Origin: Euborellia annulipes
Taxonomy: Eukaryota; Arthropoda; Insecta; Dermaptera; Anisolabididae
Assembly (NCBI GenBank): GCA_023213315.1
Contig: JAKCPI010009480.1
Coordinates: 62,001-126,000 of the forward strand
DNA length: 64,000 bases
Reading direction: 5' to 3'
The notes below the pieces were generated by a model. That model made no database searches. It was not told the DNA's origin and was given only the letters and a program-made list of their open reading frames with translations. A program made the translations under genes and the position numbers. Below, piece after piece: positions 23,901-37,100 of this stretch. The stretch's first letter is position 1; each line of letters begins with the position of its first letter.

Positions 23901-26900
23901 TTTTTGGATTTTTTTTTCAGTTGTAAAAAATATTGCAAAATTACAGTTTAAAACACTTCATTTTTAAGCTTCACCCTAATGTAAATACAATAATAATATA
24001 ATAATTTTCTGGAGTGATGAAGTACATTTTAATGTTTTCTTCTAATAATAGTTATTTAACAACTTTAATTTAATTTATCTCTAGTTGCAGGAAGGCGATT
24101 GTTATGCAGGACTTGTAACATTATTGAACAACCAAACTATAACAAGTGACTTTTTATCTGCTTTAATGGACCAAATTTTGATGACAGATTCATCTTGTGC
24201 CTATTCTGGCGCGCTTGCTTTACTTTATAGTTTGACTAATGCTGAAATGCAATTAAAACTTGAAGCCGCCCGAAAACTATTAATTGTGACTTTTATGCGA
24301 CCAGCAGCCGCACAAATGATAGCAAAACAGGTGAATAATTTATAAATTTTATGTGATTTTCTAAATATGAATTCAACATATTTTATATTCTTTCTATTTT
24401 TACTTATTGCTAGACTGGCTGGCAAGATTGCATCACTCGTTTGTTAGTGAAAAGACCAATTCACATAGATGACACTCCGCTTCCTGATCTCATGTCCTTT
24501 GACGAGGATCCTGCTAATCCATCCACACCCTTAAATAATGATCCAAGTGCAGCTTCAGTAGCAGCAGCGGCAGCAAGTGCTGCTCTTGCCGCTGTACCAG
24601 GAGGCAGTTTTGTGACAGATGCTGCAGCTGCAATTGGTGATGAAGTTAAAGAAGCTGCTGGGAATCTGACTTCGGCAGTTGCAAATGCCTATAGTGCCCT
24701 AAGACAAAAGACTGTAGAAATGCAAGTAAGTAAAAAAAATTTTTTTTAAATTCTTTTAAAGTAAAATTTAATAAAATTAAAAAAAATTTAAAAAACTAAC
24801 TTACTATAACTTTTTAAATTAAATTATTAATCTTTCTATTAGGAAAGTCTAGAGGAGCTGGGTGAGTCAGCCGTATCTAAACTTAAGACCCGAAGATCTT
24901 TAATTTCTATATATGAAGGCAACGAAAATGCGCCTGGATCACCTCGGCCTTTCCGGGCTCCCACAGAGGTTAGTATTTTTTAATTTGATTAATGAAATTT
25001 TTGAATTTTATCCCAAAATTTAAATTCAAAATTTTTTTTTAGCTCTTAGCGACGCTGGGACTTGATGTAGATTCAGTAAGTCTGGCTGAAAGATCCTCCT
25101 CATCATCAAGTACTGAAGAACTCTCCGCATCTTCCCATGGTCCAGCTGCTACCACTGCCAGTGCCAGTGATACCACTTCCTTAGCTTCACATGGTAGTGG
25201 AACTGGAGATGAAAACACATTACAGTAAGAAAATTAACTAACATAAATAGAGATAGGGAAGCCAAGGGGGGGGGGGGGTTGGGCTTCTAACCCCCCCCCT
25301 TGGGAACCAAGCCATGGCTAGGTATTTAGGCTTTATAATACAAATTATATTTTATATAGGGTAAGAGAAAGTAAAATATAATAATTTACTCTAGCTAAAA
25401 AAAAAAAAATGATTTATAAAAACACTAAAATAACCTTAAATTTTTCAAATGTTTAAAAAGATTTTCCTGATCCCCGCCCATCAAAAATTTCTGGCTACGC
25501 CTATGTAAATAGACATATACCTCCTTGTTAAATGAAGCTATAATAAAATTTCTAAATTTGTTTATTTTATTTTAGACATTGGCGTTCGATTGAAGGAGAT
25601 CCTCGAGCAGATGAAACCGAAGAGCTTTGTTGTCTAATTGCAAATTTACTCTTTACTATTCTATGGCGTGGAATGGATGGAAGTGATGCTGATACTTGGC
25701 GCAGACGAGGTCAAGTTCTAGCAGCTGTAAATCTTTTAGGATTGAATAACGAATTACATTGTTCTCATCTTGAAGTACGGAAATTTTTTTTTATTTCTTT
25801 ATATTTTCAAAATAGATGAAATAAGTTCATTTCATCATTAAATTTAATTAAATTATTTTTCTTTCTTTAGCTGAAACTTCGCATATTAGAAATGGGAGCT
25901 CAAGCTGCTCTTTCTGATCTCCGCGAAGCTTCTCAGGGCCAAACTGTAGTTCATGCTGAGAATGCTGCCCATTTGCTGCGATGGATTTACGATCTCGTGG
26001 TTCTTGACCCTGCAACATCATTGAGGCCTCCTAAAATAAGCCCTAAGGTATTTTTTTTTCTATTTACCTAATCTAAAATTGTTACTGTAATTTTTATTAA
26101 TCGAATTTTTTTTATTTAGCTTTTAGATGCTGTCTTAGGGTTATTAGATACTCTTCTCGTCTTCCAAGATGGTCCTGATGAATGGACTGAACTTGCAAGA
26201 GTCGGCCTTGGGGTTCTTCTTGCTTGTGCAGGTCATGAAGACCTAGAACTTTGTGCCATGGCGACTGCTAAACTTCACGCCCTTGTGCAAACCCGCCCTG
26301 CTGATACTGAAGAAGCAGGATATCTGCTTGGTCGACTTGATCAAGCTCTTCAACGTGCCTTGCAACAAGGTATTGTATTCTCTTATAAATAATTTTCTCT
26401 CTCCCTATATATATGTCTTCTAATAAAATCTTTTATTCTAGGTCGTGATGAACAATATGCCTTTTTAATGCCTGTAGTAAAAGCACTTTTGGATCGTCTC
26501 CAAGGCCCTTTACATCTCTCATCTCACTTACCTGATTTGCCTCGCTTGAGAGCAGGTCCTGCTTTTTTTGAGGATTTTCGTGCCTATTGTCAAAATTCAC
26601 CTTGGCAGGATTTCGTTCTTAAAAAGGTAGGGGAAGAATCTTATATATATATATCTATATATTAATTAAAAGTATGATCTGATAGCATACAACTTGTGAT
26701 TATCGAAGATAAGAAAAAGTTGTGTGATGTACTGTTAGTCACAAATGGAAACAATATTTAAAGTGAAAAGATCATAAAGTCAAGCGGCTTTAGAGGTTAT
26801 TTTTTGTCTCTCATGGGGGAAAGACGGGAGAGGGGCTTAAATCCTTCCTGGTAACGCCAATCGTATAAAGAGAAGATCTTTCTCATTCGGTCTTTTGCCC

Positions 26901-28097
26901 TATTTAAAGGAAAAAAACGAGTATCGCTCTGTTTCCATGGCACGGTACTTCTTTACTTCTTTTTCATTATATTATATAGGAGAAAGTAAAAAAGCCAAAA
27001 GGAAGAAATAAATAGTTAAAAACATAAAACATCTGTTTTTTTTTTTTTTTATTTTTTTTTCACATTATTATTATTATATTTTACAGAATTTACTTCAACT
27101 TGGGAAATATTGATACATTTTGATATAATTTTTTCTTTACTTAAAATAAAGAAAATTATAACAATATAACGAATGAATGATTTTAATAATCATTTTTACA
27201 CTATTTTTAATCATTCTATAAAAATATAAAATATATATATATGAACTAGATGATGGTTGCAGTCAATAATAAATATTGTGTTTTTTAAAACAATTTTTAT
27301 TATTGTTTGCAACCATCATCTAATTCATCAATCTCTGAGTTATATAAAATATAAAACTACAGTATATAGTCTCCATTTCTCTCTTTCCCTGGAATATATT
27401 AATATGATTTGGTATTACGGCCTCTGATCATCTTTTAGAAAATTTATAATATTAACAAATTTGGCTTAAATATAATATCAATAATAGTAGACTAATAAGT
27501 GAAAAAATATCATTTGTAATTGTACCTGCGGATATGCAACCCATTTTTGACCTTAGCTCAAGTTATCTGTTTATCAAAGGGGTATCATTAATTTAAATGT
27601 TTGGGTGGAACTCCACGCCCCCTCCCCTAAATCCCTTTTATAATGTGAGCTATGAGCAATCACTCCTTTTGCTCGCCTTTAAATCCCCATATTATTTTTT
27701 TATTTAAAATTAAAATAATCTTTTTAATTTATCTGATTTGGTAAAATTTAACTGACACGAAAGTAAAATATTGTATTTTATACTTCATCATATTTTATAT
27801 AATGATGAATGGGAATTTTATATAAATCATCAATTGCGCATCTTTCAAAGATTAATTATAAACAATTATTTTTATCTCAATAATCACTTTCTCATTTGGA
27901 ATTATAATCCTGAATGGATAGATCATTTATCTTATCGCATTTTATTAAATAATAACATCCAATTTTTTACGCCAAGTTTGGTGATATATTCGTTTCCCAT
28001 CGTAAGAGATTAACACAAAGAATAAGAAAGTGTTCAGTTAACAATAAATTAAAATGGATTTTTCTATTGTTAATAACCGACTAAATAAATGGCACAT

Positions 28098-28138
<41 letters not shown>

Positions 28139-31100
28139 ATTTTAAAAATATAACAAATTAATATAATTAATAAAATAATTATATTCAGTACGATATTTCT
28201 GAAGGAATATTATGATATTTTTTTTCCTAATCATAAAATTATTGGTTTAGTATTTTTTTTTTTTTTTTGAATTACCGGTACGTTTAAATTCCATTGAGGA
28301 ACTAATTTTTTTTAATACTCATTAAATGTTACTTTTTACTATTTGGATCTAATCCTTCTCTAGCCCATTGAGTACTTCCATCAGCCAAATAATTAGGCGA
28401 AAGTAGTTGCGATCCTGCATAATAAGAACTGGATATAGATTTTGTTACACTAATTTCTGGTTGTAGAGCTACGTCCTGAAAAATTGAAATTATAATTAAC
28501 TTCTCTTCTCGTTCAATAAAGATTTTTCACTTATTTTTTAAATTAAATTTATAAGGACTTTTTTGAACATGCATTATAAATTTACTAAAATTCTTAAGGA
28601 AGTTCTAATTTCCTTAGACTCGAAACTTGCTAGTGATATCCTACATTTCTGTGTTTATGAAGTTTATTTATTTGAACTTTTTTAAATTTTAACAGCAAAT
28701 CTTTGTTTGTGTTGCAATTCTGAATTATATATACGTATATATATTAGTATATCTTAAAACATACCTTCGGTCGCGATCCGTGCTTGACAACAGATACATA
28801 ACTTGTTGCCTCATTTTCTGGTGATTTTACCGTAGACGTCTCACTATGCTTGATTACATTTACTTGTTTTGGATTTTCTGCTTGATTAGAATCTTTTTGA
28901 TTGAGCTAAAGAAAATTAAAAATTACATTTTATAAAAATAAATATTTGTTTAATAAAAACTTGTTCAAATTGAAAATTTTACCTCAATATTAAAATGATC
29001 TCTTAGATCATCTTCATCAAATGTTTGAATTCCTTCATTATAAAAATTTTCAAAAGTTTCTTCAAGTGGAGGAATAAAAGAAATATGGGAAGGTTTTTTT
29101 TTTACTGGTTTCGGAATGTTAGGATTTTTAGCTTTCTTATTTGGAGGTTTCTTTACGTTACCAAAACTAGCAATTGGAGTATCAGCAGCATGATAACTAT
29201 CTCCATCTCCATGATTTGGACCATGACTTATAGAAGTAAAACTAAAAGCTTCTTCATCATTATTGTGATAGTTGTTCGATTGTTCTGGATAGCCAGATGC
29301 TGGAGGATCATAACTATCATGAGGAGAATGATAACTGGTATCTGGAGCTTCAAATGAAGGACTTCCCGAAGAATAATAATCTGAATCCGATTCTTCATAA
29401 GATCCATGTCCACTAGAAGTATGAATATTCTGTTCTGGGGTTCCATAAGATGATGATGGTGGTGGTGGTCCATATGTTTCTTCGTTTGATGAATAACTAG
29501 CTTCAGGTGCTCCATATGATGATGAAGGTCCGCTTTCATACCCTTCATCATGACCTGATTCAGGAGCTCCATAAGACGTTGATGGTGGAGGACCATAACT
29601 TGCTTTAGGTGGAGGTCCATAACTTGCCTTTGGTGGAGGTCCATAACTTGCCGTTGGTGGAGGTCCATAACTTGCCTTTGGTGGAGGTCCATAACTTGCC
29701 TTTGGTGGAGGTCCATAACTTGCCTTTGGTGGGGGGCCGTAACTTGCCTTTGGTGGGGGCCCAGCTTTTGGGGGTGGCCCATAACTAGCTTTTGGTGGCG
29801 GGCCATAACTTGCTTTAGGTGGAGGCCCATAGCTAGCTTTTGGAGGTGGTCCATAACTAGCTTTTGGTGGAGGTCCGTAACTTGGTTTTGGGGGAGGTCC
29901 ATAGCTTGCTTTAGGTGGGGGGCCGTAACTTGCCATGGGCGGGGGTCCGTAACTTGCTTTAGGCGGAGGGCCGTAACTAGCTTTTGGGGGTGGTCCGTAA
30001 CTGGCTTTTGGAGGAGGGCCGTAACTTGCTTTTGGAGGAGGACCATAACTTGCTTTTGGAGGAGGACCATAACTTGCTTTAGGTGGAGGCCCGTAACTTG
30101 CTTTTGGAGGAGGGCCGTAACTTGCTTTTGGAGGAGGACCATAACTTGCCTTTGGAGGTGGACCATAACTTGCTTTAGGTGGAGGTCCATAGCTAGCTTT
30201 TGGGGGTGGTCCATAACTAGCTTTTGGTGGTGGACCATAACTTGCTTTAGGTGGAGGCCCATATCTTTGTTTTGGAGGTGGTCCATAACCGGTCTTAATC
30301 GGCCCACCATATCCTTTCTTTTGAGGAGGGCCATATACAGGTCGTGGAGGTCCATAGGAACTTTTTGGCGGACCATATGACGCCTTTGGTGGAGGTCCAT
30401 GAGATTGTCTTGGTGGGCTATAGGATGCTTTAGGTGGAGGCCCATGTCCTGAGGATTGGTGTCCATTACTGACGGGAGGTTCTCGACGAACTCGGAGAAG
30501 GACTTTGTACTCATTGCCTTCAGATGTAGTTGCTACCAGAAGAAGGATACAACTCTGTAAATAATACATAAAATTAATTTATACTATTTACAGGTACTTA
30601 CTCAATATAACCGTTCACAATAGGGTTGGCGAGTTATGTTAAAAAATAGCATCAGATCATTTAATAGAATTTTGACGAGGAAAAAACAATTCTGGAAGCT
30701 CGGAGCGCTTTAGACATCCTTAAAGCCGATCCTAACTGTTATTAAGGCTTACTGGTATGATATCCATTGACATGCACCCTAAGTAAATTTCGATTATAAT
30801 TAATATCATTCTTAACTTTTTAAATTATAATAGGTTTTTTTTTGTAAACATATTTAAAATCGGTTTGGAGTTGTTTTAGCAAGTAAGATAGCGAATAGTT
30901 TCAGCTTACTAAAATTGCAAGCTGATCCTCCGTTCCAGTAAGCAACCAGGAGAAAGCCCTCATTAATTCATTATTATTACTGTACTTGTTCTCGCTCTAG
31001 CACTTGTTTATTTATATCTTAAGGTTCAAAAGCCAATTTATTTGAAAAACCTTTTTAGAAATTCAGATTAATTGGAGTTAATGGATAAATTTAACGGATA

Positions 31101-34100
31101 TGAAATAATTGAACGTTAAATTTAAATATCTTATCCGATTTTAAATCAGTTTTTTTAATAATTATAAATTTCTATACGTGTTTTCTATTTTTCAAATTGA
31201 ACTCTTTAGCAAACATTGGAAAGTGTTCATGTTTTCAATTACTAGGTTCTAAGCATTCCATATGAAGGTGAAAAGTTGAATCTCAGAGGTCAAATGTGCC
31301 ACTGCCCCGAATGCCTCCTGAACTCGCGTTCGGATCGAGATTTCTTGTTTTGCAAGCCAATCATTTGTTTCCACCAAAGACGGAATTAGAAAAATAATCC
31401 AAAAGTCCCTTTTCTCAATCATACCTTTCTTTTATATCTATCAATTAAAAAACATGCATTCTTGTCGCTCTAGAAAATATTTATTACAGAATATAGGAAC
31501 ATCCTTCTTCACAACATCGTTAATATATATTGTACTTAATTGTGTTCTAGGGGTCAGGGGTTCGCTTCCTGTTCCAAACGACAAAAATTTATTTCAATTA
31601 AATTGGCTACCAATCAATTGAAATACATAGGTTCGGGGTCTAAGTGGCTTCAGAAGCCGATATATACCTTAAGTGAAAAAAATTGCTTTGTTGAGACAAC
31701 AAAGCCAATGGGCGTAACTAGGCTCGTGCCTCCCCCCCCCCCCCCCCAGAAAGCTCCCCGATCCAAGAAAAATTGAGTCAATTTTTCAATTCTTGTCAAT
31801 TTTTTTTTTTGAGTCGTTTCATTAGATTTAAATTTTGAAATAAAAAAAGAGAATCAATTGACTTTAATTTGTCTTTTTAAAAAGTGAGAATAATGTAAAT
31901 TTATAAAAAGAAAGTGAATCAAAGAGGGTAGTTACTAAAAGTAAAGTCATCTATCTTAATAAATGTGTCTAACAACAAGAGAAACAACTCCAAACTTACA
32001 CACTCTATTTCAGATGCTTTGAAAGTGATTTATTGTCAAAAAAAAAAAAAAAAAAAAAAAAAAATTATTGGAACTAACAAGTGAAAAAAAATCAGAAGTG
32101 AAAAAAAAGACTACCACTGTCATCACCAATTTATTATTGCGCTGAATAATTAAGAGAAATTTAAATAAGGCTTAAAAAACCGATTTAATAAAAAACTTCC
32201 TCTAGGCCTTTTTTTTAATGATGTCTATTTTTTCTATGGTCCAATGAACTTATTTTTTTTTTGACAAGTTGGATTAATAAAAATTTTAATTTAATAACAT
32301 TGATTAGTTTCACTTTTGAAATAAAATTTGAAAGATTTGAGAAAATTTTTAAAAGAGTCGAAATTGGCTTTTTTCTATTCTAGTAATAATTTCAGTTCCT
32401 AAATATAAGGTAGCTATCATTCCTAAATTTCAAAATCCTACCATTTAAATCTCTTGTAGAAAGAGGTCACTTTATATTTTAAAATCTTTTAAGGATACTT
32501 CTTTTTCTTTTACCGCATCTTTGACCATATAGAATTTATTCGATTCTTAATATTTTAATTAAGATCGATGGGATCGAGACACTTTTCATGCCATTTATTG
32601 TAGTCTAAATTACTTGAATAAACATTCATCGGATGGGCACCTTTTGGCTTTTAAGATATCAAAATTGTCATTGTCATTACCTTTAACCTCTCTCTCTCGA
32701 GAGAGAGAAAGTATTGGATTAATGTCGAAAATTCGATTTTAGAAGAATATCTTCTTCTTGTTTTCTCGCCTTTATTATTCTCGCGGTGCGGGGTCGGCGG
32801 ACTGCACTCTACCCTACTCCATCCTATTCAATGCTGTTGCATCCGACAGGCCAAGCTCGGTCATAACTTCCTTGACCCAGTGAAGCCAAGTCATCTCAGG
32901 TGTCCCTTCGTTGTCGTCCGAAGAGGCCTATATCGAACGCCGTCCTAGCCACACCACTACTCTCGATTTTTGATGAATATACATCCTTTAATATCGATAG
33001 CCCTAGAACGTCCCGCATACTTGTTTCTCCGAGCCTTCCAATTGAAATACAGTCATACTTTGGCATTGTTAATCAGCAACGATCTTGCAATATTTCTCTT
33101 GCCAGTGGAGATTAATGATATAAATATTAATTATATTTGTATTCCAAAACTTTATGCTAGACCTATTTGATATATTTTGTCGCTGTCTGCCTGCCCTCGA
33201 AACGCCGAAAGCAAAACAACTAAATAAAATTGTTATTTAAATTAGTTTTTAAAAAGATAGTTGACGAAGAGCTATGGTTGTAGGCTTGCTGGTGATAAAA
33301 TAGGGAAAAAATAGACAAAACTTGTGCTACAATTTTATTATAATTAAATTAACGTCCTACAACAGAGGTTTCGGGGCCTTGTCTATATCATCCTCAAAAC
33401 AGGCTGACAATAATTTAAGTTTGTAATTTTATCAGCAACAACACTGAGTATCTATGGACTGCTCACTGCAAACTTAAAGAAATGATTGTCGTTGTTAAAT
33501 TACATAGCCTACTTGGATTATTATCAGCTGTCTCTGAGGCAAGGGCGGATCCAGAGGTGTTTCTCGGGGGGGGGGTAATCTGATGTGACTTGTCGCACAG
33601 CAAACTATTTTTTCTAATTTCGGTAATTTAAAGGCGCATTCTGTACTTATTTGCCAGAATATAAATACAAATCAAATTTTTAAGTATTAATTTTTAAAAT
33701 TTTACATTAAAAATAAATTTTTTTTCGAAAAAAGTATTTTTTTCAAAATTCGGGGGGAGGGAAGGGGGTAATTACCTCCCAGGCTCCCCCTCCCTTGTTC
33801 CGCCCTTGCTCTGAGGATAGTATAGTTCTTGGGCTGAAACGTCTGCTGTGAGGCGTTAATTCAAATAAAATGAAATTTGAATATCATTTTATTAAGAATG
33901 AATTTCGTACAAAAACATTTAAATAATAGGCCTAATACAAATAAATAAATAATTTATTTTAAGCTGAAGAAAAGTTGCTGTTGATGTTATCGATTGGAAG
34001 AGAGCAAGTACGGGCGCAGCAAATAAAGAGAGCCTTTGGATGCAAAATGCCGAAAAGGAGACGTTTCGGACAAAATTTTATTCGTCCATCCTCAGTCCTT

Positions 34101-37100
34101 TTAGGTTTAATTAGGGCACAAAGTTGTCATTGTTGTTGCGACACAAATTTGTGCACATGTATAAAATGTTGTCCGAAACCATCACCTTTTTCGGCATTCG
34201 GCATCCAAATAATTTATTTGTTAATGAATATTTTTTTTAATGGTAATAGAGTCAAAAGTATTACAAGACTTATGCAGACAAATCTTTTCATTTCATTAAA
34301 TTAACTTCCTTAGGTTTCCGCTCCAGGTCTAGGCCATCTTAAGGACTGCATACATTTGTTAAAAAAGAAGAAAAACAAAGGTCTTGTTTTATTTTTATTC
34401 CATTACCATTAAGCCTACAGCCAGAGTTTCTTCATCAATTGTTGTTTTTTTAATTTGTTTCATCAACTGAGGCTATTTAGACCCCGACTCTATTTATTTA
34501 TATCGATTGGTAGCCAATTCTATTGAAATAAATTTGATAAAATGAGAATATCTCCATAGAAAAAGTATAATTGTTCTCGTTTAGTAATATGATAATTATG
34601 AAGGCCATCAAAAGCTCTTGGTCACTTACTATTATTAAGTAGATCCGCATGGCTGATTAGTGATTTCCAAAAGTTTATCTCAGGAGAATTTTCATGTGGT
34701 CCATGTTGTTCCTGCTGAGCCTCTTGGCAAACACTGAGCTCTTCCATCTGAAGACGATCTCTTTAACCGTCCCCCTCTTTGAAGAATTCACTCTCCGCTT
34801 TGACGGACAGCCTGAGGAAACGTTTCCGCTTCTCTTAACATTCTTAAAAACTTACCTCCTCATTTTATTATACATATTATTAATCTTTCACTTTTCTTTT
34901 CACATCATATCATTCTTCTATTTCCTTAACAAAAAAGATGAGTACAATAAATATTTTTCCAGTCCAGATATAAAAATTAAACTTCTGTTAATGATATTTT
35001 TTCCAAGGTTTTTTTTAAGGGTCACTAGCGTAACCAGGATTTTAGTCAGATGGGTCCAAATATAATTGTTTGGTTTGTTTTGTAATTTTATCTTGATTTA
35101 ATCTAATTTTCAGTAAATGTGCTACAGCTGAAATTCACTAAAATAAACGATGCTCTCAGCTAACTAAAGGGCCTTCTCCACCATTAGCAGGGATAACTGT
35201 AAATCCTTTTAGTTCCAAATACTCTAAAAATTTTTGTATACAATGGTCTGGGATTTTCCCAGTTATTTTAAAGTTTTATTTTTTTTTTTCATTTTGGCCT
35301 CATTTTTCTCATTTCGGACCACTGTGCGTGGCTTCCAGGCATGTGGAGATTAAAGAAAGGAAAAATTTTTACGAATTTTCATAGACCGTATTTACTTAAT
35401 TGAAGCTTAATAAGTGATGCCGTGAGAATTATAGAACCGAAACTCCTCAACCACGCTGATTTTTCTGCAAGGTTGTAGGAAGGGAAAAATAAAAAACACA
35501 AAGTTGCTACATCCTTGCCGAAAAATCAGCGTGGTTGAGGAGTTTCGGTTTATTTTACCATAATCCGCCGGACTGCTATTGTTGAATCTTTCTGGAAAAA
35601 ATTTAAAATATTACTATAGTTGGCAGCATCTGTTTTTTACACATTTTGTGGACCTAATATTTTTGAAATTTAGTTTCATCATTTTAATAACAAAGTTAAC
35701 TCATATTTGAGTGATTTTTAAAATAATTATACTGTATTTTAATTTAGCGCTTGTTCATGATAGATTTCATCTTGAATAATAATTATTGAATCAAAATATT
35801 TTTTTCAGAGTCATCTGATTTTTATTTAAAGCTTCTTAAAAATCCATTATTATTTCCGTGTTAACTTTCCCTTAAAGAACATTTCTACTTTATCATTAAA
35901 ATATAATATTGATGTAGTTATTTTAAAATAAAATAAAACAACATTGTCGTCTTCAAATCTTCATGGATGAAGGGACTTCATAAACCCGTTGCCAGTAGTT
36001 GCAAATGGAATAAAAAATTTTCAAAAGAAAAAAAAATTGATGACATTTCTTCTTGACCCGTTTGAAATAAAGGAGCAATTATCGTTTTTATGGGCCTCTT
36101 ATTATATTTTAAATTCTAAAATCTCCCACCTGCCTTGTTTTTTTTTTTTAAATTAATTTATTTGTATTTTAATTACGCTATTGAAGAAATACTTTCATTG
36201 AATAACTGTTGTTATTTGCTAAAATAAGTTTCTCATTTATAAAAAATGAGCTTAATTGCCAGAGGCTTTGATAAAGAGAAGATTAATGACGTTTTATCCC
36301 CCACTCTTCCCGCTCATCCTCATCGAGGTCAGAGCCTATTATAACACTTGGGTAGACAATGCTTACCTGAAAAAGGATTGTGTCACTTAAACATATGCCA
36401 CTCTTCATTGGACTATTTTGATTTTGATTCAAATGATTTCTCAAATGAGAAGGCAAAAATTATTAACTATAAACATAAATAGCTTATTAAATAGACGTCT
36501 CACATTAATTTGGTTATTAATAAAATAAAGTAAATTGACAACTTTAATTTCACTTAATGATTTTTTATTAATAAATCAAAAACTTACCCCTATAGTTAGC
36601 CATGCACATGTTTTCGGCCTTGAGGAATTACCCAATGAATGTGGCTATCTTTAGGTGTAGGTTTTTATTTATTAAAAAATTCTTATTAAGAAAAATAAAA
36701 GTTGTATTTTTAAAGCGGTGGGTGGGAGAAATCCAATACCCCCCCCAAAAAAAAAAAAAAAAAATCAATTTATTTTCTGTCTTGAGTCAGGATTTTCCAA
36801 GTCGCTTATCTTCTTCAGCGATAAAAGGAAATTCTTCCTTTTCATTTATGATTTCATTTACTTCCAATTTTTATAGTAATCAAAATTAGAATAGAAGTAT
36901 CTATCATAAGGCCTCACCATACCAGTTTTCAGTGGTCGATAGTAATTTTATTATTTTACCCAATCCTTTTATTTTTTATTTGTTTAAGGCCTTTTTTGGC
37001 TTCTGGTGCCATTTAGTCCCCAAGTATAATTTCCAATTCAATTGAAATAAAATTTTCGTCTGAGACGGGATTCGAACACTCGATCTTTGTCATTCTCTGA

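Noticed and set aside
29228..30514. A 428-codon minus-strand open frame overlapping the YGPPPKAS gene
   Set aside because: It is the same 24-base tandem array read in another frame. The GPPPKASY frame has splice sites, a signal peptide remnant and non-repetitive flanking exons.
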